Source: Cryomorphaceae bacterium (lineage in GTDB: Bacteria; Bacteroidota; Bacteroidia; Flavobacteriales; Schleiferiaceae). From it: DNA of 51,457 bases. The notes below the pieces were generated by a model. That model was not told the origin of the DNA. It did no database searches and saw only the letters and a list, made by a program, of their open reading frames with translations. Made by a program: the position numbers and the translations under genes. Shown here piece after piece: positions 19,879-29,155 of the stretch; the stretch's first letter is position 1; every line of letters starts with the position of its first letter. The stretch is taken from NCBI GenBank assembly GCA_003566715.1, contig PXCF01000093.1, positions 1-51,457 of the forward strand, written 5' to 3'.

Positions 19879-20720
19879 TCAAATTGCGCGTTAATCATTT
19901 CCACCATTTGCTTGGCTCGTTCGTTGTTGAACGCTTTCTTGCGAAAGTGACTCACTGCACGAACCCCATGGATGGAATTCGTCAACCAAATTTCGTCGGC
20001 TTTATTCAGGTCAAAAGGACTTACATCGGCTTCTTTAACTTCGTAACCCAGGGCGGGGGCCAATTTTTCAACAATACGTTTTCGCATGATGCCTTTGAGC
20101 GCCCCGGATGCAATGGGTGGTGTGGTGAGCACGTTGTCTTTGATCAAAATAATGTTTGAGGAAATGGCTTCTACCACTTGCTTCTTCTCATTGAGCAGGA
20201 AGCATTCGTCGAGATTGTTTTCTTTTCGGTACACCGAGGCTAAGATGTAGAGTTGGGCGTTGCAGCTCTTAACCGAAGATAAAAGGTGTTGCGGCTTGTA
20301 GAAGTCTTTGTAAATGTCGGTTTTTAATTCACCATCATTTAGTTCGTAATGCGTATTGGGAATGCGTTCGGCACGTGCCAGTAGATGAACGTCGTTGCTT
20401 GTCGGCGTATAGTTGCCTCCGGCTTTTCTCCAAGCTTGGAAACGAATGCGAACGCTGTCGTTTTCCCAATGATTGACCTCGACCAATTCATTGAGAACGT
20501 CTTGAAAATACTCCGGCGTTAAATGATCAGGTATGTTCATTCTCATGATGCGCATATTGGCCATTAAGCGGAAATAGTGGTCTTCGCCCCAATGAAATTG
20601 ACGATTGCTGTACCTCAGTGTTTCAAATACGCCATCACCATATTGTAAGGCGCGATCAGAGATGTTTATTGATATGTTTGATTCGTCCGTCCATTCGCCA
20701 TCAAAGAAAAAGGTGCTCAT
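19875..20720 (-). CDS. aminotransferase class IV (BCAT / aminodeoxychorismate lyase-like)
   Basis: 'ISDRALQYGDGVFETLRYSN', 'NLDECFLLNEKKQVVEAISSNIILIKDN', 'GIMRKRIVE'. Confidence 0.88.
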   Translation of the reverse strand: MSTFFFDGEWTDESNISINISDRALQYGDGVFETLRYSNRQFHWGEDHYFRLMANMRIMRMNIPDHLTPEYFQDVLNELVEVNHWENDSVRIRFQAWRKAGGNYTPTSNDVHLLARAERIPNTHYELNDGELKTDIYKDFYKPQHLLSSVKSCNAQLYILASVYRKENNLDECFLLNEKKQVVEAISSNIILIKDNVLTTPPIASGALKGIMRKRIVEKLAPALGYEVKEADVSPFDLNKADEIWLTNSIHGVRAVSHFRKKAFNNERAKQMVEMINAQFD

Positions 20721-20746
20721 TATGGGAGGTCAATTGATTTGTTGAA

Positions 20747-21919
20747 TTATTTGTAGTAAACGTACTTTTCGCGAATACGCATATACGCTTGTATGTCGGG
20801 TAACCAAGACTGACGGATTTTTGTTTCGTCAACGCCGTTCAAAATGTCTTTACGCAGTTGATCGGTTCCGGCCAGTAAGTCGAAGAAATTGGTGAAAAAC
20901 GAGGCTTTATTACCCGGATAAGCCTCAAATGCAGCAATGAGCCAGCCGATATAGAGGCGTGGCTCTTGGTCAATAAATGTTTCGGCAAAGGCGGTTAGAT
21001 TGAAGCCGCGACAACGTTCTCCGTTGAATTTTGGGTTGGGCGCGCCTTCGTTTGGACGAGGCGTAAAGAAGTGGTCACCTTCGGGAAACCAGGGAGCGCC
21101 AAACTGTTGAAACGGCAGGTCGGTACCTCGGCCAACGCTTACTTTGGTTCCTTCAAAAAAGCAGAGAGAAGGGTACAGTCGAATGGCATTTTGGTTGGGT
21201 AAATTGGGCGAGGGAGGGATGGGGAGAACATATCGCTCATCCGCTTGAAAATTTCGGCAGTATACCACGCGAAGGGAGCAGGGGTGGTCGATCCAGCGTT
21301 CACCGTTAACCATTTGGGCGTATTCGCCAATGGATAATCCGTAGATGACCGGAACAGGGTGAAGTCCAACAAACGATTTGAATTTGCTGGTGTCTAATAC
21401 CGGTCCATCAACGTAGTGTCTGTGGGGATTAGGCCTGTCCAATACCAAAACAGGAACGCCTACTTCTCCAGCGCGATCCATCACGTAGGTAAGGGTAGAA
21501 ATATAGGTGTAAAAGCGCACGCCGACGTCTTGAATGTCATACAGTACAACGTCGATCCCTTCTAGGTCTTTTGCAGATGGTTTCTTTTTATTGCCGTACA
21601 ATGATACCACATCGATGTTGCGCTTTTCGTCTTTACCGTCGCTAATGGATTCTCCCGCACCTGCTTTGCCGAGGTAACCGTGTTCCGGTGCAAATATTTT
21701 CACCACATTGATGCCTCGGAGCAACAGGTAGTCGACCAGATGGATGCTGTCTCTAAAGGTTGAACTGTGGTTGACCACCATGGCAACACGTTTATCCTTT
21801 AGCAGTGGAATGTATCCACCAGGATGATCGGCTGCCGGCTCAATAGCAAATAATCCTGCCGGTACAAAAAGTACCAACAGGATATATGTTTTAAGGTTGA
21901 GAAGCAAATTAATTTTCAC
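20747..21919 (-). CDS. DUF1343 / NamZ-like exo-beta-N-acetylmuramidase, secreted
   Basis: Signal peptide; 'KRVAMVVNHSSTF', 'FAPEHGYLGKAGAGESI', 'YDIQDVGVRFYTYISTL', 'VLDRPNPH'. Confidence 0.88.
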   Translation of the reverse strand: MKINLLLNLKTYILLVLFVPAGLFAIEPAADHPGGYIPLLKDKRVAMVVNHSSTFRDSIHLVDYLLLRGINVVKIFAPEHGYLGKAGAGESISDGKDEKRNIDVVSLYGNKKKPSAKDLEGIDVVLYDIQDVGVRFYTYISTLTYVMDRAGEVGVPVLVLDRPNPHRHYVDGPVLDTSKFKSFVGLHPVPVIYGLSIGEYAQMVNGERWIDHPCSLRVVYCRNFQADERYVLPIPPSPNLPNQNAIRLYPSLCFFEGTKVSVGRGTDLPFQQFGAPWFPEGDHFFTPRPNEGAPNPKFNGERCRGFNLTAFAETFIDQEPRLYIGWLIAAFEAYPGNKASFFTNFFDLLAGTDQLRKDILNGVDETKIRQSWLPDIQAYMRIREKYVYYK

Positions 21920-22610
21920 GATTGACCAATCTGAATCCTTCTCCGTGAATGTTGACGATTTCCAGATTGGGATCAGGGATAATGTATTTGCGCAATTTTG
22001 CCAAATACACGTCCATTGATCTTGCAGTGAAGTAATTGTCTTCTTTCCAAATCTTCAACAAGGCGTCTTTACGGGTTACCAGACGGTTCATGTTAAGGGC
22101 AAGGAGTACCAAGAGTGCATTTTCTTTGGGGGAAAGCTTTCTTTCTTCGCCGTCTTTTTCCATAATGCGCAGCTGGGTATTGAGCTTGAATTTACCAATC
22201 TCCATTTCTTCAGGAATTTCTTCCTGCTTGCCATCGGTTTTTTGACGATTGATGATGGCCTGAATTTTTAATTCTAAAACTTCAGAATCAAAAGGCTTGA
22301 TGATGTAATCATCGGCGCCGGCTTCGTAGCCTTTAATCATATCTTCTTTTAAAGACTTAGCAGTAAGGAAAATAATCGGCATATTCGGATTGATTTCCTT
22401 GATTTGTTTGGCCAAGCTGATGCCGTCTTTGCGTGGCATCATCACATCCAAAATGCAGATGTTGTAGTCTTTACTCTTAAAGTCATTGAGACCGTGAATA
22501 CCATCTCTTGCTAATGTTACATCGTAACCTTTGATGGTTAAATAATCGCGGAGTATCAGTCCGAAATTCGGGTCATCTTCTACCAATAGCACACTTTTTT
22601 TCTCTTCCAT
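21909..22610 (-). CDS. OmpR-family response regulator
   Basis: Receiver 'VEDDPNFGLILRDYL...CILDVMMPRKDG', C-terminal winged helix 'LSPKENALLVLLALNMNRLVTRKDALLKIW'. Confidence 0.93.
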   Translation of the reverse strand: MEEKKSVLLVEDDPNFGLILRDYLTIKGYDVTLARDGIHGLNDFKSKDYNICILDVMMPRKDGISLAKQIKEINPNMPIIFLTAKSLKEDMIKGYEAGADDYIIKPFDSEVLELKIQAIINRQKTDGKQEEIPEEMEIGKFKLNTQLRIMEKDGEERKLSPKENALLVLLALNMNRLVTRKDALLKIWKEDNYFTARSMDVYLAKLRKYIIPDPNLEIVNIHGEGFRLVNREN

Positions 22611-22628
22611 GGCGTGTTTTTTTTTGGG

Positions 22629-24035
22629 TTAAACATTGTCTTCTTCAATGAACGGGAGGCGTATGCTGAACACACTACCCTCTCCGGGTTTACTGTCAAC
22701 GGTGATTTCACCTTGATGTAATGTGATGATTTCACGGGCATAACTCAAGCCAAGACCGTGCCCTTTTATGTCGTGAAGATCACCGGTGGTCTGACGAAAG
22801 AAGCGATCAAATACTTTGCTGATCATATCTTTAGTCATACCAATGCCTTTGTCCGAAACCTCTACGTATAGTCCACCGTTTTTGTTGTAGGATCTGATGC
22901 CAATGCGCGGTTCATTCGGTGAATATTTATTGGCATTGTCAATGAGGTTGACAAATACCGTAAGCATCTGTTCCGGGTCGGCTTCAATCATACTGTTTTT
23001 AGCCTTGAAGTCCGTGGAAAAATCACCGCCGCGGGTTTCCACTTGAAGCCGTAAGTGCTCGACAGCTTTTGTCAGTATTTGATGTACATCGAGCACTTCC
23101 TTGTCCAGGGTAACGGCCTTCTTATCCAGTAACGCCAAGCGCAACACTTGCTCTACTTGTGCATTCATCCTGCGGTTCTCTTGTCTGATGAGGTTGGCGT
23201 AATAATTTACACGCTCGGGATTCTGGACTATTTGTTCGTTAGACAAGGCGTCAACTGCTAGGGAAATGGTGGCGATGGGCGTCTTAAATTCATGCGTCAT
23301 ATTGTTGATGAAGTCGGTCTTGATGTTGCTGATTTGCTTTTGTTTGATCAGCTGACTGATGGTGTACAACATAGCGTAAACCAATACGCCCATGAGTAGT
23401 AAGCTAAGACTCAATACGATGAGCAATCTTCGCAGTACAAAGCGATCTTTATTGGGGAAGTAGACATACAACCAAGTGGTGCTTGGTGGTGAAAGGTCGT
23501 GTCGAAATAAAAGTGTTCTAAACTGTGACTGGGCGAAATCCCAATCAAAATCCATGGTTTTGTACTTGGTCAATTCATTTTTTGAGGCAATGCCAAATTC
23601 AAAAACTTTGGGAAGGGCTTTCTGAGTAAATTCTCGTCTCAACAAAGAATCGATGGTGCTCATATCGATTCTGTTGTCTAGCGTCTGCTCGTTTCTCAGG
23701 GTTTCTCTATCGCTTTTGTTGGTTACTACAGAATCTAAACGACTCAAACGCCTAACAACGGCGGCCTTCTTAAAAATGGTTTGTTCGGTATCGGTCCGTG
23801 CATCATCACCCAAACTTGCTTCTTGCGGTACATCTGTTTTTTCAAATTTGTTAATCATCTGTTTGGCGTGGGCGTACTCCAGTTGATAGGAGACTTTGGT
23901 AATGGCATCAGATACGTCGCGGTTAAAGCGCTCTTCGTACATTTCTTGCGAGTACTTGATCAACCGAAGCTGAAGTACCAAGATACCAATGGTGGCCAAT
24001 GCGATTAATAAAAAAAATCGTCTGTATGACTTCAT
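22629..24035 (-). CDS. sensor histidine kinase
   Basis: Two TM segments; H-box 'NNMTHEFKTPIATISLAVDAL'; N-box 'NLIDNANKYS'; 'GLGLSYAREII'. Confidence 0.94.
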   Translation of the reverse strand: MKSYRRFFLLIALATIGILVLQLRLIKYSQEMYEERFNRDVSDAITKVSYQLEYAHAKQMINKFEKTDVPQEASLGDDARTDTEQTIFKKAAVVRRLSRLDSVVTNKSDRETLRNEQTLDNRIDMSTIDSLLRREFTQKALPKVFEFGIASKNELTKYKTMDFDWDFAQSQFRTLLFRHDLSPPSTTWLYVYFPNKDRFVLRRLLIVLSLSLLLMGVLVYAMLYTISQLIKQKQISNIKTDFINNMTHEFKTPIATISLAVDALSNEQIVQNPERVNYYANLIRQENRRMNAQVEQVLRLALLDKKAVTLDKEVLDVHQILTKAVEHLRLQVETRGGDFSTDFKAKNSMIEADPEQMLTVFVNLIDNANKYSPNEPRIGIRSYNKNGGLYVEVSDKGIGMTKDMISKVFDRFFRQTTGDLHDIKGHGLGLSYAREIITLHQGEITVDSKPGEGSVFSIRLPFIEEDNV

Positions 24036-24245
24036 GTGTGTGCTTTATTAAACACTGTTTAAAGATGTGAAAAGTAGCAATTTGTCAGAGGCAATCATTT
24101 TTAGTTAGTATATCAACCGAAAAGATGTATATTTTAGTAAATCTTTTGTTGGTTATTTAAAACACGTCAAAATAACGACAGATTCGTGAAATGGTTCTAA
24201 TGCCAAATGTTAAATTAACACTATAATACAAATTAAAAAAACACA

Positions 24246-25532
24246 CTATTTTGTTTTCCAGATGCTTGACATGTATATGCGGATAGTATTTTCTCGCTGG
24301 TTGTCAGCGGCTATATACCATTTCTTGTCTTTAATTTCCTCAGGAAGATATATTTGCGGGGTGAAATTTCCGGGGAAATCATGGGGATACTTGTAGGAGG
24401 TGCCGTAGCCAAGGTCTTTCATGAGCTTGGTAGGGGCGTTTCTCAAGTGAAGGGGAACCGGGTATTCGGCGAGGTTTTTCGCATCTTCCATGGCCTTGTT
24501 GATGGCGGTGTAGGCACTGTTGCTTTTGGGGGAGGTTGCCAAATAAATGGTGCACTGTGAAAGGGGGATCCTCGCTTCGGGCATGCCTAGTTTACTTACG
24601 GCATCAAAGGTAGCATTTGCTATGACCAAAGCGGTGGGATTGGCCAACCCGATGTCTTCGCTTGCCGAGATAAGCAGTCTTCGTGCAATGAACTCCGGCG
24701 TTTCTCCGGCAACCAGCATGCGGGCCAACCAGTATAAGGAAGCTTGCGGGTCACTGCCGCGAATGGATTTAATAAACGCCGATATAATGTCGTAGTGGTT
24801 CTCCCCATCTTTGTCGTAGGACGCGTTTTTTCTCTGACAAACCTGTTCGGTCAGGGCATTGGTTACCACCAATGGTTCACTTCCTTGATGATGCTGAACC
24901 AGCAATTCAAGATTGTTGAGTGTTTTTCTCGCGTCGCCCCCACCAAATGCAATCAGTGCATCGGTTTCATTTAATACGACCGGAATACGCCTTAATTGCT
25001 TGTCGTTTTCTACGGCATAAACCAAGAGCGCTTTGAGGTCTTCCGCTTCTAATGTGTTTAGGGTGAAAACCTGACACCTCGATAAAAGGGCGTTGTTTAT
25101 TTCGAAGGAAGGGTTTTCGGTAGTGGCCCCAATCAACACCACTTCTCCGCGTTCTACCGCGTGCAGAAGACTGTCTTGCTGACTCTTATTAAATCGGTGT
25201 ATTTCATCAATGAACAATACCGGCGGTTTGCTGCTGAACATCCCTCCCGTTTGCGCACTTTGTATGATGGTGCGAATGTCTTTTACGCCGGCAGTTACTG
25301 CGCTTAAGTGATGAATCTCTCTGTCAAGCGCTTGACACATAATAAAAGCCAAGGTGGTTTTACCCACGCCGGGTGGCCCCCAAAGAATGATGGAGGGCAA
25401 GGTCCCGTGATCAACCATGTTGCGAAGTGGCTTCCCCTTTTCAATCAAATGTCTTTGTCCAACAAAGGTATCTAATGTTTTTGGACGCATCCTTTCGGCC
25501 AATGGTTCTTGCATCATGTTGATTTGTTTCAT
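24246..25532 (-). CDS. rarA: replication-associated recombination protein A (RarA/MgsA)
   Basis: 'LAERMRPKTLDTFVGQRHLI', 'WGPPGVGKTTLA', 'FIDEIHRFNKSQQDSLLHAVE', 'IGATTENPSFEINNALLSRCQVF'. Confidence 0.94.
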   Translation of the reverse strand: MKQINMMQEPLAERMRPKTLDTFVGQRHLIEKGKPLRNMVDHGTLPSIILWGPPGVGKTTLAFIMCQALDREIHHLSAVTAGVKDIRTIIQSAQTGGMFSSKPPVLFIDEIHRFNKSQQDSLLHAVERGEVVLIGATTENPSFEINNALLSRCQVFTLNTLEAEDLKALLVYAVENDKQLRRIPVVLNETDALIAFGGGDARKTLNNLELLVQHHQGSEPLVVTNALTEQVCQRKNASYDKDGENHYDIISAFIKSIRGSDPQASLYWLARMLVAGETPEFIARRLLISASEDIGLANPTALVIANATFDAVSKLGMPEARIPLSQCTIYLATSPKSNSAYTAINKAMEDAKNLAEYPVPLHLRNAPTKLMKDLGYGTSYKYPHDFPGNFTPQIYLPEEIKDKKWYIAADNQRENTIRIYMSSIWKTK

Positions 25533-25559
25533 TTATAGGTTTTTGTTAATCATGGCATA

Positions 25560-25593
25560 TCTTTAGATGCGTCACGTGTTACGTATCTAAAGA
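25560..25593. repeat. 34-bp near-perfect palindrome upstream of rarA
   Basis: TCTTTAGATGCGTCACGTGTTACGTATCTAAAGA; outer 9 bp perfect, then one G/T, then CGT/ACG. Confidence 0.85.
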
Positions 25594-25622
25594 CGACCAA
25601 AATCGCGCACCACACTATGTGA

Positions 25623-25650
25623 CAAAGGTAGTGAACCATTAACAGCCCAA
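25623..25650 (-). promoter_or_regulatory. candidate rarA promoter
   Basis: On minus strand TTG-N17-TACCTTTG. Confidence 0.5.
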
Positions 25651-25743
25651 TCTGTATTTTTACCAATTGAAACATCCGTGGTCATCCTGGTTATATATTT
25701 GATTGGGATTTGGAGAACCGAACGATGAAAAACATATTTTTAC

Positions 25744-26538
25744 ATGCAAAAAACGTCAGATAGAAATCATTTTTGGGTCATTCCATTTCTTTTTGTCATG
25801 CTGATGTGGCTGGTCTACTGGCTCGACGAAAAGTATATGTTGGACCTGTATAGGTATGGTGTCCTGCCGCAAAAGTTGGTCGGTCTCTTTGGCGTAGTAA
25901 CCTCACCTTTTGTCCACGGTAGTTTATCACACCTGGTCTCCAATACCTTTCCCATCTTTTTCCTCGGATCGGGCATTGCGTATTTTTATCCCAAAACATC
26001 CAATAAAATGTTTCTTATAGCCTGGATTTTTACCGGGTTTCTGGTGTGGCTGTTTGGCAGACAAACCTTTCACATAGGGGCCAGTGGGGTAGTCTATGCG
26101 TTGGCCTTTTTCATTTTTTTCTCCGGATTGATCAGGGGGCACCCGCAGTTGATCGCCTTATCTTTGTTGGTCGCATTTCTCTACGGAAGTTTGGTCTGGG
26201 GCATGTTGCCCATCGAGGAGCATATTTCGTGGGAATCCCACTTATATGGCGGTTTGGTCGGTCTAAGTGGCGCCATAGTTTTTAGGCGTAGCAATCCCAA
26301 ACACATGTCGAGACACTTCTGGCACAATAGGAAATACCCCTGGGACGAAGCCGAAGAGCAGCGCATGGAAGAAATGGATTATTGGAAAACAGACGAGCAA
26401 AGACAGTCCAATTCTGGTTTAGAGCAATCTTCCCAAGTTAATTACCGCGTTGTTTATCACTATAAAGACACCGGCTTGACCGTCAAACCCAGCCAAATGC
26501 CTTCCGGAGAAAATGGACGAAAGGACAGAAAAAATTAA
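25744..26538 (+). CDS. rhomboid family intramembrane serine protease
   Basis: 'HGSLSHLVSNTFPIFFLG', catalytic 'GASGVVYAL' and 'SHLYGGLVG'. Confidence 0.92.
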   Translation: MQKTSDRNHFWVIPFLFVMLMWLVYWLDEKYMLDLYRYGVLPQKLVGLFGVVTSPFVHGSLSHLVSNTFPIFFLGSGIAYFYPKTSNKMFLIAWIFTGFLVWLFGRQTFHIGASGVVYALAFFIFFSGLIRGHPQLIALSLLVAFLYGSLVWGMLPIEEHISWESHLYGGLVGLSGAIVFRRSNPKHMSRHFWHNRKYPWDEAEEQRMEEMDYWKTDEQRQSNSGLEQSSQVNYRVVYHYKDTGLTVKPSQMPSGENGRKDRKN

Positions 26539-26551
26539 GCTAAATTAATTT

Positions 26552-26581
26552 TTTGCGTCCCCATCATTTTAGTTACATTTG
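26552..26581 (+). promoter_or_regulatory. candidate promoter upstream of the 26701 gene
   Basis: TTTG (26552-26555), 18 nt, TACATTTG (26574-26581). Confidence 0.5.
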
Positions 26582-26700
26582 TACCTAGTTTCCTTAAAGC
26601 CCTTTAAATGCTTTATAACTACCTCAATTATGTATGATAGTGTTTGTTGAATGGCTGTAATTTGAAGCCAAACAACCAACAAGAAAAAAGATTTTGATGA

Positions 26701-27375
26701 ATGTCAAATAAAAGAAAAGCATTACTGGTAGGCGGAACAGGTTTGGTTGGTTCACATTTATTGAAGTTGCTCGAAGAGAATGATGCTTACGTTGAGGTCA
26801 GAGTGATGGGTAGAACGGCACCTGATTCCAAAAAAAGCAAGGTGAAGTTCATTCCGGCAGTTCTAACCAATGGGAAATTTCCCCGCTCGGCCTTTGTTGA
26901 TGTACACGATGTGTTTTGCTGCATTGGCACAACCCAGAAGAAGACACCAGACAAAGAGGCTTACCGGGATATAGATGTTGGAATACCCGCCAATATAGCC
27001 AGTACTTCAAGTATTTTTAATGCGCGGAATTTTTTGGTGGTTAGCTCGGTAGGGGCGTCCGACCAAAGTCGATTCTTCTATCTTCGCTTCAAAGGTGAAA
27101 TGGAAGAAAAGGTTATTGTTTCGGGGGTGCCTACGATTGAGATTTTCAGACCAAATACACTTCTGGGCAAACGTAAGGAATTTAGGTTTGGGGAGTGGGT
27201 TGCCAAGGTGTTTAGCAATATTACGTCTTGGTTTATGCCGAAAAAATATCAAGCCATAAAGGCCTCAGACGTCGCTAAAGCCATGTTGGTTAGGGCGTTG
27301 GATGATCCCGATGCCGGTGTGAACGTATGGGAATCTAACCAGATTGAGACACTGGCCAAGGAATATAAAAATTAG
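26701..27375 (+). CDS. NAD(P)-binding Rossmann protein (HTATIP2/NmrA-like oxidoreductase)
   Basis: 'ALLVGGTGLVGSHLLKLL', 'DVFCCIGTTQKK', 'SSVGASDQSRFFYLRFKGEMEEKV'. Confidence 0.88.
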   Translation: MSNKRKALLVGGTGLVGSHLLKLLEENDAYVEVRVMGRTAPDSKKSKVKFIPAVLTNGKFPRSAFVDVHDVFCCIGTTQKKTPDKEAYRDIDVGIPANIASTSSIFNARNFLVVSSVGASDQSRFFYLRFKGEMEEKVIVSGVPTIEIFRPNTLLGKRKEFRFGEWVAKVFSNITSWFMPKKYQAIKASDVAKAMLVRALDDPDAGVNVWESNQIETLAKEYKN

Positions 27376-27379
27376 TCGG

Positions 27380-28573
27380 CTAGTTCTTTTGGAAGAACTT
27401 TTCTAAAGACTCATTTTCACCTCTTATGCGTTTGAAGATGAGGGCGTTTGGTTGTTCGTCGACGATGAGGTTGATCACGTAGGGTGCAGGCAACAAGGTC
27501 GATACATCGACGTTGAGCCGTTGAAACCCTGTTTTGTGAATGGATGGCGACATCACCTTGACGCGATCGCCTTCGGTGTTAAAAATTTCGTACCCAACTT
27601 TTGTTTCAAACGGCAGGATAAAGGTTATTTGAAGTGTATCACTCACTTCACTTTCTGCAGCTTTTACCTTGTAATCGATGGGTAAAAGATGGAGGTCTAG
27701 TCCCAATAACTCATAAAGCATTTTTTTGGGAAAGCGATACAGTTGCGGTCCGGGGAGGTTTTTAAACGCTTCATCGGAGATAAAAATATAGGCATTGCCG
27801 AAACCAATGGCTTCTTTCTGACTAAATTGTCCCAATGAGATAACGGTTTGCTCCCCTTGCCACGGCAGGAGGGTATGGCCATTCGAAAAGGCGGTAACTT
27901 TATTCTGCCCGAGCAGCAGTAGAGTTCCACTTGCTGCTTCGAAATCGGCCGAGGTTACCCAGGAGGTATATCGACTGATGCCGGGAATGCGAACCGAGTC
28001 CATCGGTTCGACATGATCGTACATACCGGGTTGATCGGGTATGCTAAATACCCAGCTGATCCCGTCAAAAGGAACCCGGCGGTTTTTCGAGAAAAAGTAC
28101 AGTGAATCGTTGTGCCAATAAATGGACTCCACATCATACATGAGGTCGCCGGGAGGGAAGTTGCCCGCATACGTGATCTCGATCTTATCGGCCGTGATAT
28201 GATCGTTTTCTTGAAACAATAGGTCTTGGTGAAACTTATATACCTGCACTGTTTTGCGGTTATTGCGATTGTTGCCCATATCGGCCAAATAAATAAAGCC
28301 TTTTGAATCAACCGCGGCATCTTCCCAGTCGGTGTTCTTTGCATTACGGATACAGATCTTCTTCAACAACGCACATCGATCATCGACCAAGTAAACGCAA
28401 GGTTCGTGTCCACTGTCGTTGTGGAACATGAAAAGACTGTCGTTTAAGACCACCATACCGCTGTTTTCTGCCAGCTCTCCCGGCAGGGTGCAGACCACTT
28501 CAGGAACAATTTCTTGTCCCTGTACGCCTTGATTAATGAGAAGTGCAATAATGGAAATGATGTCTTTTAACAT
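27380..28573 (-). CDS. putative secreted beta-propeller-like protein with C-terminal T9SS-CTD-like region
   Basis: N-terminal hydrophobic stretch; 'NTDWEDAAVDSKGFIYLADMGNNRNNR'; C-terminal 'YEIFNTEGDRVKVM...LNVDVSTLLPAPYVINLIVD'. Confidence 0.65.
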   Translation of the reverse strand: MLKDIISIIALLINQGVQGQEIVPEVVCTLPGELAENSGMVVLNDSLFMFHNDSGHEPCVYLVDDRCALLKKICIRNAKNTDWEDAAVDSKGFIYLADMGNNRNNRKTVQVYKFHQDLLFQENDHITADKIEITYAGNFPPGDLMYDVESIYWHNDSLYFFSKNRRVPFDGISWVFSIPDQPGMYDHVEPMDSVRIPGISRYTSWVTSADFEAASGTLLLLGQNKVTAFSNGHTLLPWQGEQTVISLGQFSQKEAIGFGNAYIFISDEAFKNLPGPQLYRFPKKMLYELLGLDLHLLPIDYKVKAAESEVSDTLQITFILPFETKVGYEIFNTEGDRVKVMSPSIHKTGFQRLNVDVSTLLPAPYVINLIVDEQPNALIFKRIRGENESLEKFFQKN

Positions 28574-28660
28574 GATTCAAAAGTACAGCACATCAGGCAT
28601 AATCCAGCTTGTCGAGCTTCGTTTTTTATCCGTACTTTCGCAGCATCAAAAACGGTAATC

Positions 28661-29155
28661 ATGGGCTGGATATCCAGATTGTTTTCTCCCTCGAAAACTA
28701 CAGATAAAAAACATTTCGGCGGTTGGCCTGAGGTCAAGCAGGTATTGATTTTATTTGACAATCACAAAGACCTTGTCCATGCGCTGGCCCAAAAGTGGGC
28801 CGATGAAGGGAAGGAGGTGAATCTGATTTACTGGAAAACTCCCGCGCCTAAAAAAGATTTGCGAAAAGATTGCTTCACCGAGAAAGACATTCGTTTTGGG
28901 AAAATCATCAACACGAAGTTTGATAAACACTGGAACGATGGGGTGTTGTTTGATTTCACCATTTCTACACACAAGCGCCTCCAGCGTTTACTCGCTGTTT
29001 CGTCTTTTGACTTTATGGCCGGAATCAATGGGGCGCATAAATCTCATTACGATCTTTTTACGCCTTATGTTGATGGTAAATTTGAATCTTGTTTGAACAC
29101 CGTTGAATCGTACATTAAAATCATTAATTCCAATAAAAACACCGTATCATTATGA
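28661..29155 (+). CDS. DUF6913-type protein
   Basis: 164 aa; 4-nt ATGA overlap with dapA; matches remembered dapA neighbour of Flavobacteriia. Confidence 0.65.
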   Translation: MGWISRLFSPSKTTDKKHFGGWPEVKQVLILFDNHKDLVHALAQKWADEGKEVNLIYWKTPAPKKDLRKDCFTEKDIRFGKIINTKFDKHWNDGVLFDFTISTHKRLQRLLAVSSFDFMAGINGAHKSHYDLFTPYVDGKFESCLNTVESYIKIINSNKNTVSL

